Counted from the stretch's first letter, positions 9,528-16,363 are shown. The stretch is DNA of 19,649 nucleotides from CBDHDN01 sp965261585 (GCA_965261585.1 CBDHDN010000047.1:1-19649), one strand, 5' to 3'. A program made the numbers and translations. Notes: a model not told the origin generated them from the letters alone.

Positions 9528-10497
9528 ATTGCCTCCCCTCGCACGCCTCCCCGGAACGGCCTTGCCGGCGCGCGGTGCGCCGACGTTAGCACGTTTTCGA
9601 TGAGACCATTCGCCACCGGCCGGCTGGCGCGACCCAAGCGAAAACGCGCCTGTGCTTGGCGCGTGACCGGCGAGACCCAGGGGAATGCTGCGGGCGGCTT
9701 GCTCAGGCCGCGCTGGCAACCGCCTTCGGCAGCGTCGAGGACGTACTGCTTCAGCCAGTCGAGGATTTCCAACCGGCCATCGCGGTGTTCGACCAGCGCG
9801 GTGCAGCTTTCGACCCAATCGCCGTCGTTGCAGTAGGTGACGCCGTCGAGCGAGCGCATCTCGGCGTGGTGGATGTGACCGCAGACGACGCCGTCCAGGC
9901 CGCGGCGCCGCGCCTCCTCGGCCAACGCCTCCTCGAACCGGCCGACATGGGCGACGGCATTCTTGACCTTGTGCTTGGAGATATTTCGATAGCGACCAAT
10001 AGGGGTAGCCAAGCGACCGCCGCACGGCGTTGAACCAAACATTGACGATGAGCGCGACGTTGTAACCGACGTCGCCGAGATGCGCGAGCCACTTGGCGCA
10101 GGTGACGACGGCATCGAACTGATCGCCGTGCGTGACCCACAGGCGCTTGCCATCCGCCGTCTCGTGCACGACATTGCGGGCCACGGTGACCCCGCCGAAC
10201 ACCAGGCCGACATAGTCGCGCATCAACCTCGTCGTGGTTGCCGGGCACGTAGATGACCTCCGTGCCACTGCGTGCCTTGGCGAGCAGGCGCTGGATCACC
10301 TCGGTATGGCTGGCCGGGCAGTACCAGGACTTCTTGAGCCGCCACCCGTCGATGATGTCGCCGACGAGGTAGAGGAACTTGGACTCGGTACGGCTGAGGA
10401 AATCGAGCAACTGCTCGGCCTTGCAGCCACGCGTGCCGAGATGCACGTCGGAGATCCAGATCGCGTGGTACCAAGTAACGTGACGGCGATTGCTCAT
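9524..10497 (-). pseudogene. UDP-2,3-diacylglucosamine diphosphatase-like phosphoesterase, two frameshifts
   Basis: Calcineurin-type metallophosphoesterase of the group annotated as UDP-2,3-diacylglucosamine diphosphatase, a lipid A precursor step at the inner face of the membrane. Metal-binding motifs occur in order: WISDVHLG, LVGDIIDGW, VPGNHDE in the first frame; WVTHGDQFDAVVT and NVWFNAVRRSLGYPYWSLS in the second; VCGHIHHAEM, YCNDGDWVESCTALVEH and GRLEILDWLKQYV in the third. One extra base at 10227-10228 and one at 9977-9978 explain the shifts. The last 50 or so residues (after about 9680) are not recognisably conserved, so a further 3' indel is possible. LpxH proper is shorter; I cannot exclude a different phosphatase substrate. 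Confidence 0.82.
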
Positions 10498-10567
10498 ATC
10501 TGCAACCTTACGATTTCGCTCGGGCCGCGATGTCGCTCATATTCATTCTCACTATCAAGCAAATGTT

Positions 10568-10595
10568 AATATACACAGTCGCAATACTTAATCAA
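10568..10595 (-). promoter_or_regulatory. Candidate sigma-70 promoter of the phosphoesterase-aldolase pair
   Basis: On the minus strand a TTGATT (-35, at 10590-10595) is followed after 16 bases by TATATT (-10, at 10568-10573), about 70 bp before the ATG at 10497. It lies in the only clearly AT-rich patch of the neighbourhood (about 10535-10610), which supports a regulatory role. Assignment rests on consensus match alone. Confidence 0.45.
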
Positions 10596-10924
10596 ATCTT
10601 ACACCTCTGTGACCGGGTTGCGGAAAACGCGGCGGGTCTGCTCGTCCTCCGGCGACTGTCTGCCCCATCAGGCCGGCGGCCGGCTTGTGGAACCGGCGCA
10701 GGCAAGGTAACGGCCGCATCCTCGGAGATAAGTGCCGAAGTGCGGGTGCGGCGACATCGTGAACGGCCAGCCGCGCCTGATGCGTTGCACCCGGCAGGCC
10801 ACCTCATCGCCCCCTCGACCGTCCGCCCAGCCCGCTTGCCCGGTGCGGACGCGACCCGAATCTCGGGATATCCGAGCATCGGCAGCGTCGGCCCTGCGCC
10901 CGCATGCACGACCCGCACGTGGCT
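10596..10924. other. Unassigned stretch between promoter region and IS copy 1
   Basis: About 330 bp of GC-rich sequence with several overlapping open frames, none with recognisable motifs, a convincing ribosome site or consistent codon bias. It could be the eroded end of a gene interrupted by the IS3-like copy at 10925, but the flank across that IS (from 12339) does not obviously continue any of these frames. Confidence 0.4.
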
Positions 10925-10959
10925 TGTAGCGCACCCGGTTCCTTGGACACAAGTTTGTC

Positions 10960-11865
10960 TCACGCGGCGGGCCTGATTGAGATCGCGGCGTGCCACGCCT
11001 GACGAGCTTGAGCGGGGCTCAGGTAGCTGTTCTTTTCGACGATCCACTGGGCATTGTAGAGTTCGACGAAGTCGCGGACGGCGTCCCGCAGCTCCGCGAT
11101 GTTGCGGTAGATGCGACCATGGATGATCTGTTCCTTCAGCGTGCGATTGAACCGCTCGGCGACGCCGTTGGTCTGGGGCTCGGCGACGAAGGCGTAGGAC
11201 GGCTGGATGCCCCAGAACTTGATCTGGTTGGTGAAGTGGTCCGACAGATACTGGGAGCCGTGATCCATCCGCAAGGCCAGCCCCCGAGCCGCGCCGGCCG
11301 CGGTCGAGCCATACAGCCCGGCAAGCCCCATGGAGATCGGCTGCAGGGCGGCGAAGCGGTCGCCGCGCTTGCAGACATGCCAGCCGACACACTCGGCGTT
11401 CCAATGCTCGACGGCGGTGAGGATCCAGCCCCAGCCGTCGTCCACCGTGAACACCCGAACGCCATCGGTGCCCCACATGAGGTTCGGGGCATGAGTGATG
11501 ATCTCACCGTCATGGGGATTGCCGCCACGGCGGCGGCAGCGATGGGGCGAGAGCAGATTGTTCTCGCGCATCAGGCGGAGCACCCGCTTGCGGGCAACCC
11601 GGATGTCGCGACAGACCCGAAGCCGAGCCCAGACCTTGCGGTAGCCCTCGCCCTCCCAGGGCGATGCCTCCAGGTCGGCTTCGATCGCCACCAGCAGCGC
11701 CTGGTCCGAGATCGCGGGCTTCGGTCCCCGACGCTTTGCCGGCGGCTGCTCGGCGTGCTGGCCGGAGGTCATGGCGTAGAACGAGGAGCGGGCCATGCCC
11801 CAGGCGGCGCAGACCCGCCGCAGGCCGTAGGCCAGACCCGTGCCGGGCGAGGTGGCGGCACTCAT
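10960..11865 (-). CDS. IS3-like transposase OrfB (catalytic, intact)
   Basis: 301-residue integrase-core transposase. An N-terminal region resembling the IS3 HTH_21 segment (YRKVWARLRV to RVLRLMRENNLLSP, about 75-107) precedes the rve catalytic core. The DDE triad is visible as D134 in MWGTDGV, D201 in RMDHGSQY and E237 in TNGVAERFNRTLKEQ, with exactly 35 residues between D201 and E237 as the family requires. Its ATG overlaps the orfA stop as ATGA, so it could be made by reinitiation or, as in many relatives, as a frameshifted OrfAB fusion; no obvious slippery A-run is seen at the junction. This copy looks capable of catalysis. Confidence 0.9.
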   Translation of the reverse strand: MSAATSPGTGLAYGLRRVCAAWGMARSSFYAMTSGQHAEQPPAKRRGPKPAISDQALLVAIEADLEASPWEGEGYRKVWARLRVCRDIRVARKRVLRLMRENNLLSPHRCRRRGGNPHDGEIITHAPNLMWGTDGVRVFTVDDGWGWILTAVEHWNAECVGWHVCKRGDRFAALQPISMGLAGLYGSTAAGAARGLALRMDHGSQYLSDHFTNQIKFWGIQPSYAFVAEPQTNGVAERFNRTLKEQIIHGRIYRNIAELRDAVRDFVELYNAQWIVEKNSYLSPAQARQAWHAAISIRPAA

Positions 11866-12272
11866 CGCCGCGACCTCCGCCGCCCCAAAGGGCCGAAGGT
11901 CTCCGTCTTGGCCTCCAGCAGTTCCACCTGCATGGTCAACTCTCCGATCCGCTTCATGGCGCTATCCAGTTCCGCCTGCACCGGATCGCCCTTGCGTTGC
12001 TTGAGCGAGGCGTCGATCCCGCCGATCGCTTTCTCACGCCACTGCTCGAGCCGGAAGATCTCTACGCCCAACTGGCGCGACAGAAGTTGCACCGGCTCGT
12101 CACGCAAAAGCCGCAGAACGACCTCACGCTTGCGCGCCACCGTCCATCGCTGGCCAAGTCCCAGCGGGCCTGCCGGCAAAGCCTGGCCTGGGGAAAACGT
12201 GGACGAGCCAAGCTCGCCCGCATTTACCACAGGCCCATCAACAGCAACTTTCTTCTCAAAATTATCGGTCAT
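11862..12272 (-). CDS. IS3-like transposase OrfA (DNA-binding, intact)
   Basis: 136-residue protein with a helix-turn-helix region around WTVARKREVVLRLL and VQLLSRQLGVEIFRLEQW, followed by a heptad-rich segment (AELDSAMKRIGELTMQVELL) suited to dimerisation, then a basic tail. This matches OrfA of IS3-family elements, which binds the terminal repeats. Start chosen at ATG 12272, which follows AAGGAGG by eight bases; a GTG at 12293 is in frame but overlaps the hairpin arm and lacks its own ribosome site. Last four bases overlap orfB. Confidence 0.85.
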   Translation of the reverse strand: MTDNFEKKVAVDGPVVNAGELGSSTFSPGQALPAGPLGLGQRWTVARKREVVLRLLRDEPVQLLSRQLGVEIFRLEQWREKAIGGIDASLKQRKGDPVQAELDSAMKRIGELTMQVELLEAKTETFGPLGRRRSRR

Positions 12273-12283
12273 GTTCCGGTCCT

Positions 12284-12321
12284 CCTTGGACACTTCGATT
12301 AAGCCAATTCTGTGTCCAAGG
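12284..12321 (-). promoter_or_regulatory. RBS-sequestering hairpin of IS copy 1
   Basis: The terminal repeat core CCTTGGACAC (12312-12321 on this strand's sense) is repeated in inverted form as GTGTCCAAGG (12284-12293), an 11-bp perfect stem with an 18-base loop if the next base pair is counted. The distal arm overlaps the AAGGAGG ribosome site of orfA. RNA entering from outside the IS would fold and hide the site; RNA started inside the loop region would not. Function is inferred by analogy with IS10 and IS50. Confidence 0.6.
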
Positions 12322-12338
12322 AAATCGGGTCCGACGCA

Positions 12339-13128
12339 ACCGGCCCTTCGGGCGCGCGCGATTGCCCGTTGGCCATTGTTCCTCGACGCCTTCGAGGCCT
12401 ACCGAGCGCGCTTCGTCGAAAGTACGAAGGACCCTAGTGCACAGATCCAGACAAATGATTCACCGTGCGCTGGAGCAACCCGTTGTTTTGTATTCGGAAT
12501 CAGATTTCCACGGTGACGGCTCTGACTGAGTCGGTGCACTAGGCCGGCTGATCAAATCGCGACGTTGCTCGCCGGGCGTGACTTGCTGCTTGAGGACACG
12601 CCCCCCGATGAGCGCCGCCTCGGGGAGGCCCACACGATGTGGCAGGAGCTCGTCGCCGAGGCGGCCGAGAACGAGAGCGAGGGCGAGGGCGCACAATGCC
12701 TTATGCACTTGTTGACCCAGCCGATCGAGCAATGGCGAGACGGTACCCGGCGGACCCTGGCCAAGATCATCATGGACGCGATCGAACGGCCGCAAGAGCA
12801 CCACGCGACCTTGGGCGGCCTCGGCGTCAGGGTTGAGCACGAGAAGAATACGTCCGGCGTGCCGGTCATGCACGATGGCAAGCCGGTGCCCGTCCTGTTC
12901 GTCGCCAATGATCACGCGGCCTTGGCGAAGCTGTTCGAGGGCACGCGCTGGGCCGGCAGGGTTTGGCAGCAGGCGCTTCGCTACCTAGACGGGGCGACAC
13001 CGCAGCCGCCACTCAACTTTGGCGGGGTCAAGTCGAGGTCGACCCGCATTCCGGCCCGGCACTTGCCCGAGCGCGAAGTCTTTCGCCCGGCCGGTGATCA
13101 GAAGAAGGAGCACGACGACGACCTCTAG
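12339..13128 (+). pseudogene. C-terminal remnant of a phage/plasmid helicase-primase-like protein, MITE-interrupted
   Basis: Open frame running from the edge of IS copy 1: RAIARWPLFLDAFEAYRARF, then (after a small insertion) ADQIATLLAGRDLLLEDTPP, MHLLTQPIEQWRDGTRRTL, VLFVANDHAALAKLFEGTRW and AGRVWQQALRYLDGA. From memory this pattern resembles the C-terminal region of large replicative helicase/primase proteins of prophages and integrative elements; I could not verify the family. The N-terminal part is absent. The 103-bp MITE at 12437-12539 adds a stop codon (12514-12516); removing it with one TA restores a continuous frame. The stop at 13126-13128 is just before the GGAACG repeats and the primase. 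Confidence 0.6.
12437..12539. mobile_element. 103-bp MITE flanked by TA
   Basis: The ends are inverted: CCTAGTGCAC at 12433-12442 and GTGCACTAGG at 12534-12543. Similarity extends inward for about 30 bp (both arms reach a TCACCGTG), with a few mismatches and small gaps. A TA lies on each side (12435-12436 and 12540-12541) inside CTAG, the target and duplication pattern of IS630/Tc1-mariner elements. It has no coding capacity. Deleting element plus one TA (105 bp, 35 codons) gives the smooth reading KDPRPADQIATLL in the host gene, which identifies the insertion exactly. Confidence 0.8.
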
Positions 13129-13146
13129 GCATTCGCCGGCATAGCC

Positions 13147-13370
13147 GGAACGCTCGGAACGGTGTGTTCCTGAACAGCGTTCCGGCCTTTTGCCAACAAA
13201 ATCAAAGCTCAAGACCGCCCGGAACGCTCGGAACGCTCGGAACGGTGTTTCTCCTATGGGGCGCATATAGGGTTTCATAGCGTTCCGAGCGTTCCAAACA
13301 AGAGATCAATCATGTGTATCAGAGAGTTAGATCGGAACGCTTGGCGGAACGCTGGTGTTCTCAGCGTTCC
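13147..13370. repeat. GGAACG iteron cluster
   Basis: Eleven exact GGAACG hexamers lie within 224 bp. Seven are on the plus strand (starting 13147, 13156, 13221, 13230, 13239, 13334, 13346) and four are reversed (13178, 13281, 13290, 13365). Many are spaced 9 bp apart, making the 15-mer GGAACGCTCGGAACG three times on the plus strand (13147, 13221, 13230) and once reversed (13281-13295). The cluster sits between the helicase-like remnant and the primase gene. This arrangement suits a replication origin or an operator for the replication genes of an integrative element; the binding protein is unknown. Confidence 0.75.
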
Positions 13371-13418
13371 GTGTCAATTGGCGAACGCCGTTCGCCGGAT
13401 GGGGCAGTGGCAGCAAGC

Positions 13419-14330
13419 ATGCCAATCCCGACGGTCGCGGGGTGCTTCGTCTTGAGCGTTGATGCGGCAACGATCAGGCGGGCGCGCCAGGCGCATGGGC
13501 TCGTCGATCTGATTGCTGGCGATGTCGTGCTTAAGCGCCGCGGCGGCGCGTATGTCGGGTTGTGCCCCTTCCATCGCGAGAAAACGCCCTCATTCAGCAT
13601 CGTACCGGCCAAGGGCTTCTGGCATTGCTTTGGCTGTGGCGAGCATGGGGATGCGATCGATTGGGTGGTCAGGGTCGAGGGCGTGTCCTTTGTCGAGGCG
13701 CTTGATCGTCTGGCCGAGGGCCGCGTTAGTGTGCGCCCGCCAGCTATGCCGATCGAGGTGACCCCCCCGGATGCGCCAACGGCGGTGCAAGACAACCGGC
13801 TTCGTGCTCGTGCCTATTGGGCCGGAGCCAGACATACAACGGGCACGCCGGCGGAGACTTATCTCAGGGGCCGGGGCATCATTGGTCCGATCCCGCCGAC
13901 GATCCGCTACTGCGAGAACCTACCGTCGCCGTACGGGCGAATGCCGGCGCTCATCGCCGCGCTGTCCAACGGGGGCCGCCAGGTCGTCGGGATCTGGCGC
14001 ATCTACCTCCGGGCCAGCGGGCCGCGGGGTTGGATCAAGGCATCCGAAACGGCACTGGCGATCAAGTCGGCGCTCGGGCCGACATCGCCGGTTTGGTCCT
14101 GCCTCTCAACTTCCGGTATCCGCTCGGTGATTATCCCGGGCACCGTGCGCGAGGTCATTGTCGCGCCCGACCACGACGAGCAAAAGCGCGGCCGAGACGG
14201 GAAATGGCGGCAGCCGGGAGTGGACGCCGCACGGGCGTTGGTGGCACGCCTCGACGGCTCGGGCATTCGCGTACGGCTCGCCGATCCGGGGCGCGGACAG
14301 GACTTCAACGATCTTCTGCGGCATGGCTGA
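13419..14330 (+). CDS. CHC2 zinc-finger / Toprim DNA primase of a mobile element
   Basis: About 303 residues. The N-terminal CHC2 zinc finger is clear: C49, H52, C70 and C73 within LCPFHREKTPSFS and GFWHCFGCGEHGDAID, very like DnaG. A compact Toprim-like C-terminal half has the glutamate of KASETALAIKSAL and the acidic pair in VIVAPDHDEQ, ending QDFNDLLRHG. It lacks the DnaB-binding C-terminal domain and is much shorter than chromosomal DnaG, which points to a phage, plasmid or ICE primase. Start uncertain: ATG 13419 or TTG 13452 are plausible; the frame is open back to 13314, inside the iterons. No frameshift is seen. Confidence 0.82.
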   Translation: MPIPTVAGCFVLSVDAATIRRARQAHGLVDLIAGDVVLKRRGGAYVGLCPFHREKTPSFSIVPAKGFWHCFGCGEHGDAIDWVVRVEGVSFVEALDRLAEGRVSVRPPAMPIEVTPPDAPTAVQDNRLRARAYWAGARHTTGTPAETYLRGRGIIGPIPPTIRYCENLPSPYGRMPALIAALSNGGRQVVGIWRIYLRASGPRGWIKASETALAIKSALGPTSPVWSCLSTSGIRSVIIPGTVREVIVAPDHDEQKRGRDGKWRQPGVDAARALVARLDGSGIRVRLADPGRGQDFNDLLRHG

Positions 14331-14475
14331 CCTCTGGTCGAAACGCGGGTCCTTCTGGCGATCCAAAACAATGGCGGTGCGGCCGCGCGCCGTTATGCGC
14401 CAGTGGCCGGATCGGAGTTTGATGCAACGGCGTCGCCTGATCGTCGCCCAGGAACGCCTCGGGACCGATCGCACA
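14331..14475. other. Short unassigned segment between primase and ABC ATPase fragment
   Basis: An ATG at 14323 overlaps the primase stop by eight bases (ATGGCTGA), so a next gene of the replication module may begin here, but its frame has no recognisable motif in the roughly 50 codons before ABC ATPase homology appears on the other strand near 14475. The junction between the mobile module and the transporter remnant must be about there; no repeat marks it. Confidence 0.4.
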
Positions 14476-14673
14476 CCCGTCCATCTCCACCTGGCCGGAC
14501 GACGGCTTGTGGACGCCACAGAGGATCTTGATGAGCGTGGACTTCCCAGCGCCATTGTCACCCAGCAGGCACAAGACCTCGCCTGAGTACACCTCGAGCG
14601 AGATGTCTTGGAGAACGTCGATCGGACCGAACGACTTGTTGATGTCGGTCAGTTTGAGCAGGGGTGTCTTCAT
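14476..14673 (-). pseudogene. Sugar ABC transporter ATPase, N-terminal fragment
   Basis: ATG 14673 begins MKTPLLKLTDINKSFG, then GEVLCLLGDNGAGKSTLIKIL (Walker A) and GVHKPSSGQVEMDG, where homology stops after about 66 residues. The signature, Walker B and switch histidine are absent. It is a RbsA/FrcA type ATPase and a close relative of the gene at 18789-19614. The upstream permease frame runs into it without a stop codon. Truncated by the junction with the replication module near 14475, so non-functional. Confidence 0.8.
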
Positions 14674-14935
14674 GACTTGGCCTTCCGCGCGTGGCGCATA
14701 GGACAGTGCCATGTTCCGGAATGTGTTGTTCATAAGCACGGCGGCCAGCAATAGGACACCGAGAATAAGGCTCGCCCAGTTAGCATCGAAGCCGGCGTAG
14801 AAGATGCCCTGGTTGACAACGGCGAATGTCATCGTGCCCAGCACGATGCCGACAACTGAGCCGTATCCGCCGGTAAGAAGAACCCCGCCGATGACAACAG
14901 AGATGATGGAGTTGAAGATGAATGACTGCCCCGCG
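14674..14935 (-). pseudogene. Sugar ABC permease, C-terminal fragment (3' of IS insertion)
   Basis: Membrane-protein sequence FIFNSIISVVIGGVLLTGGYG, then TMTFAVVNQGIFYAGFDANW and ASLILGVLLLAAVLMNN, typical of the C-terminal transmembrane helices of RbsC/FrcC-type permeases. It continues directly from the fragment at 16350-16590; IS copy 2 separates them. Removing the IS and one 14-bp repeat restores QVFAGQSFIFNSIISVV in frame. The expected stop before the ATPase gene is missing. Confidence 0.85.
14922..14935. repeat. Target duplication of IS copy 2, left
   Basis: ATGACTGCCCCGCG, identical to 16350-16363 on the far side of the IS. A single copy reconstructs the uninterrupted permease frame, so this is a genuine target duplication of 14 bp (15 if a shared neighbouring A is counted). 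Confidence 0.88.
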
Positions 14936-14952
14936 TGAGTCGGACCCGATTT

Positions 14953-14990
14953 CCTTGGACACAGAATTGGCTTAATCGAAGTGTCCAAGG
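14953..14990 (+). promoter_or_regulatory. RBS-sequestering hairpin of IS copy 2
   Basis: CCTTGGACAC (14953-14962) pairs with GTGTCCAAGG (14981-14990) across an 18-base loop; the pair flanking at 14952/14991 extends the stem to 11. The ribosome site AAGGAGG of orfA (14987-14993) is built from the distal arm. Same structure as in copy 1. Confidence 0.6.
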
Positions 14991-15001
14991 AGGACCGGAA
15001 C

Positions 15002-15412
15002 ATGACCGATAATTTTGAGAAGAAAGTTGCTGTTGATGGGCCTGTGGTAAATGCGGGCGAGCTTGGCTCGTCCACGTTTTCCCCAGGCCAGGCTTTGCCG
15101 GCAGGCCCGCTGGGACTTGGCCAGCGATGGACGGTGGCGCGCAAGCGTTAGGTCGTTCTGCGGCTTTTGCGTGACGAGCCGGTGCAACTTCTGTCGCGCC
15201 AGTTGGGCGTAGAGATCTTCCGGCTCGAGCAGTGGCGTGAGAAAGCGATCGGCGGGATCGACGCCTCGCTCAAGCAACGCAAGGGCGATCCGGTGCAGGC
15301 AGAACTGGATAGCGCCATGAAGCGGATCGGAGAGTTGACCATGCAGGTGGAACTGCTGGAGGCCAAGACGGAGACCTTCGGCCCTTTGGGGCGGCGGAGG
15401 TCGCGGCGATGA
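15002..15412 (+). pseudogene. IS3-like OrfA of copy 2, nonsense mutation
   Basis: Same protein as OrfA of copy 1, but codon 50 is TAG (15149-15151) where copy 1 has GAG. The stop falls in the helix-turn-helix region (ARKR then stop), removing nearly all DNA-binding and dimerisation sequence. The remainder is open to its natural TGA, which overlaps orfB as ATGA. Without OrfA, coupled translation of orfB would also be reduced. Confidence 0.88.
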
Positions 15413-16314
15413 GTGCCGCCACCTCGCCCGGCACGGGTCTGGCCTACGGCCTGCGGCGGGTCTGCGCCGCCTGGGGCATGGCCCGCTCCTCGTTCTACGC
15501 CATGACCTCCGGCCAGCACGCCGAGCAGCCGCCGGCAAAGCGTCGGGGACCGAAGCCCGCGATCTCGGACCAGGCGCTGCTGGTGGCGATCGAAGCCGAC
15601 CTGGAGGCATCGCCCTGGGAGGGCGAGGGCTACCGCAAGGTCTGGGCTCGGCTTCGGGTCTGTCGCGACATCCGGGTTGCCCGCAAGCGGGTGCTCCGCC
15701 TGATGCGCGAGAACAATCTGCTCTCGCCCCATCGCTGCCGCCACCGTGGCGGCAATCCCCATGACGGTGAGATCATCACTCATGCCCCGAACCTCATGTG
15801 GGGCACCGATGGCGTTCGGGTGTTCACGGTGGACGACGGCTGGGGCTGGATCTTCACCGCCGTCGAGCATTGGAACGCCGAGTGTGTCGGCTGGCATGTC
15901 TGCAAGCGCGGCGACCGCTTCGCCGCCCTGCAGCCGATCTCCATGGGGCTTGCCGGGCTGTATGGCTCGACCGCGGCCGGCGCGGCTCGGGGGCTGGCCT
16001 TGCGGATGGATCACGGCTCCCAGTATCTGTCGGACCACTTCACCAACCAGATCAAGTTCTGGGGCATCCAGCCGTCCTACGCCTTCGTCGCCGAGCCCCA
16101 GACCAACGGCGTCGCCGCGCGGTTCAATCGCACGCTGAAGGAACAGATCATCCATGGTCGCATCTACCGCAACATCGCGGAGCTGCGGGACGCCGTCCGC
16201 GACTTCGTCGAACTCTACAATGCCCAGTGGATCGTCGAAAAGAACGGCTACCTGAGCCCCGCTCAAGCTCGTCAGGCGTGGCACGCCGCGATCTCAATCA
16301 GGCCCGCCGCGTGA
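15409..16314 (+). CDS. IS3-like OrfB of copy 2, catalytic Glu replaced by Ala
   Basis: Full-length 301-residue frame almost identical to copy 1. D134 and D201 are kept, but codon 237 is GCG (16117-16119) instead of GAG, giving TNGVAARFNRTLK. This is the glutamate of the DDE triad, so the protein should bind but not cut or join DNA. Other differences noticed are R112H, L149F and S282G (approximate positions). A dead OrfB could act as a competitor of active transposase. If the change is real, this copy cannot move by its own enzyme. Confidence 0.88.
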   Translation: MSAATSPGTGLAYGLRRVCAAWGMARSSFYAMTSGQHAEQPPAKRRGPKPAISDQALLVAIEADLEASPWEGEGYRKVWARLRVCRDIRVARKRVLRLMRENNLLSPHRCRHRGGNPHDGEIITHAPNLMWGTDGVRVFTVDDGWGWIFTAVEHWNAECVGWHVCKRGDRFAALQPISMGLAGLYGSTAAGAARGLALRMDHGSQYLSDHFTNQIKFWGIQPSYAFVAEPQTNGVAARFNRTLKEQIIHGRIYRNIAELRDAVRDFVELYNAQWIVEKNGYLSPAQARQAWHAAISIRPAA

Positions 16315-16349
16315 GACAAACTTGTGTCCAAGGAACCGGGTGCGCTACA

Positions 16350-16363
16350 ATGACTGCCCCGCG
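16350..16363. repeat. Target duplication of IS copy 2, right
   Basis: ATGACTGCCCCGCG, the second copy of the repeat at 14922-14935. On the minus strand it encodes the AGQS turn of the interrupted permease. Confidence 0.88.

Larger units (their letters stand above)
10925..12338 (-). mobile_element. IS3-like insertion sequence, copy 1 (1414 bp, open frames intact)
   Basis: The element has ends TGTAGCGCACCC and (reverse strand) TGCGTCGGACCC, which converge on the shared terminal core TTCCTTGGACACA. It carries orfA and orfB in the usual two-gene arrangement. Its length is identical to copy 2 at 14936-16349, with only about seven substitutions noticed between them. Copy 1 has full-length orfA and an intact DDE triad. 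The 14 bp flanking each side (10911-10924 and 12339-12352) do not match, so it lacks a visible target duplication; one side has probably been rearranged or deleted since insertion. Confidence 0.88.
14936..16349 (+). mobile_element. IS3-like insertion sequence, copy 2 (1414 bp, transposase genes inactivated)
   Basis: Same element as copy 1, in the opposite orientation: ends TGAGTCGGACCC and (reverse) TGTAGCGCACCC with shared core TTCCTTGGACACA. It is flanked by the 14-bp repeats at 14922-14935 and 16350-16363, so it is a simple insertion into the permease gene. Length equals copy 1 exactly. It differs by a nonsense codon in orfA and by loss of the catalytic glutamate in orfB, plus a few other substitutions. 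It may have moved in trans, using a transposase from another copy, or decayed after insertion. Confidence 0.92.

Noticed and set aside
10596..10924. tRNA or small RNA gene in the unassigned stretch
   Set aside because: No cloverleaf, TPsiC-like motif or convincing promoter-terminator pair could be found by eye.
10990..12516. A 508-codon open frame on the plus strand across IS copy 1, and its counterpart across copy 2
   Set aside because: It is antisense to the recognisable orfA and orfB, low in complexity and has no motifs; only its last part past 12339 belongs to a real gene.
13147..13370. CRISPR array
   Set aside because: Units are 6-15 bp, occur in both orientations and have no regular unique spacers; no cas genes nearby.
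10925..16349. Composite transposon made of two inverted IS copies carrying the replication module
   Set aside because: Copy 2 has its own 14-bp target repeats inside the permease, and the outer flanks (10911-10924 and 16350-16363) do not match.
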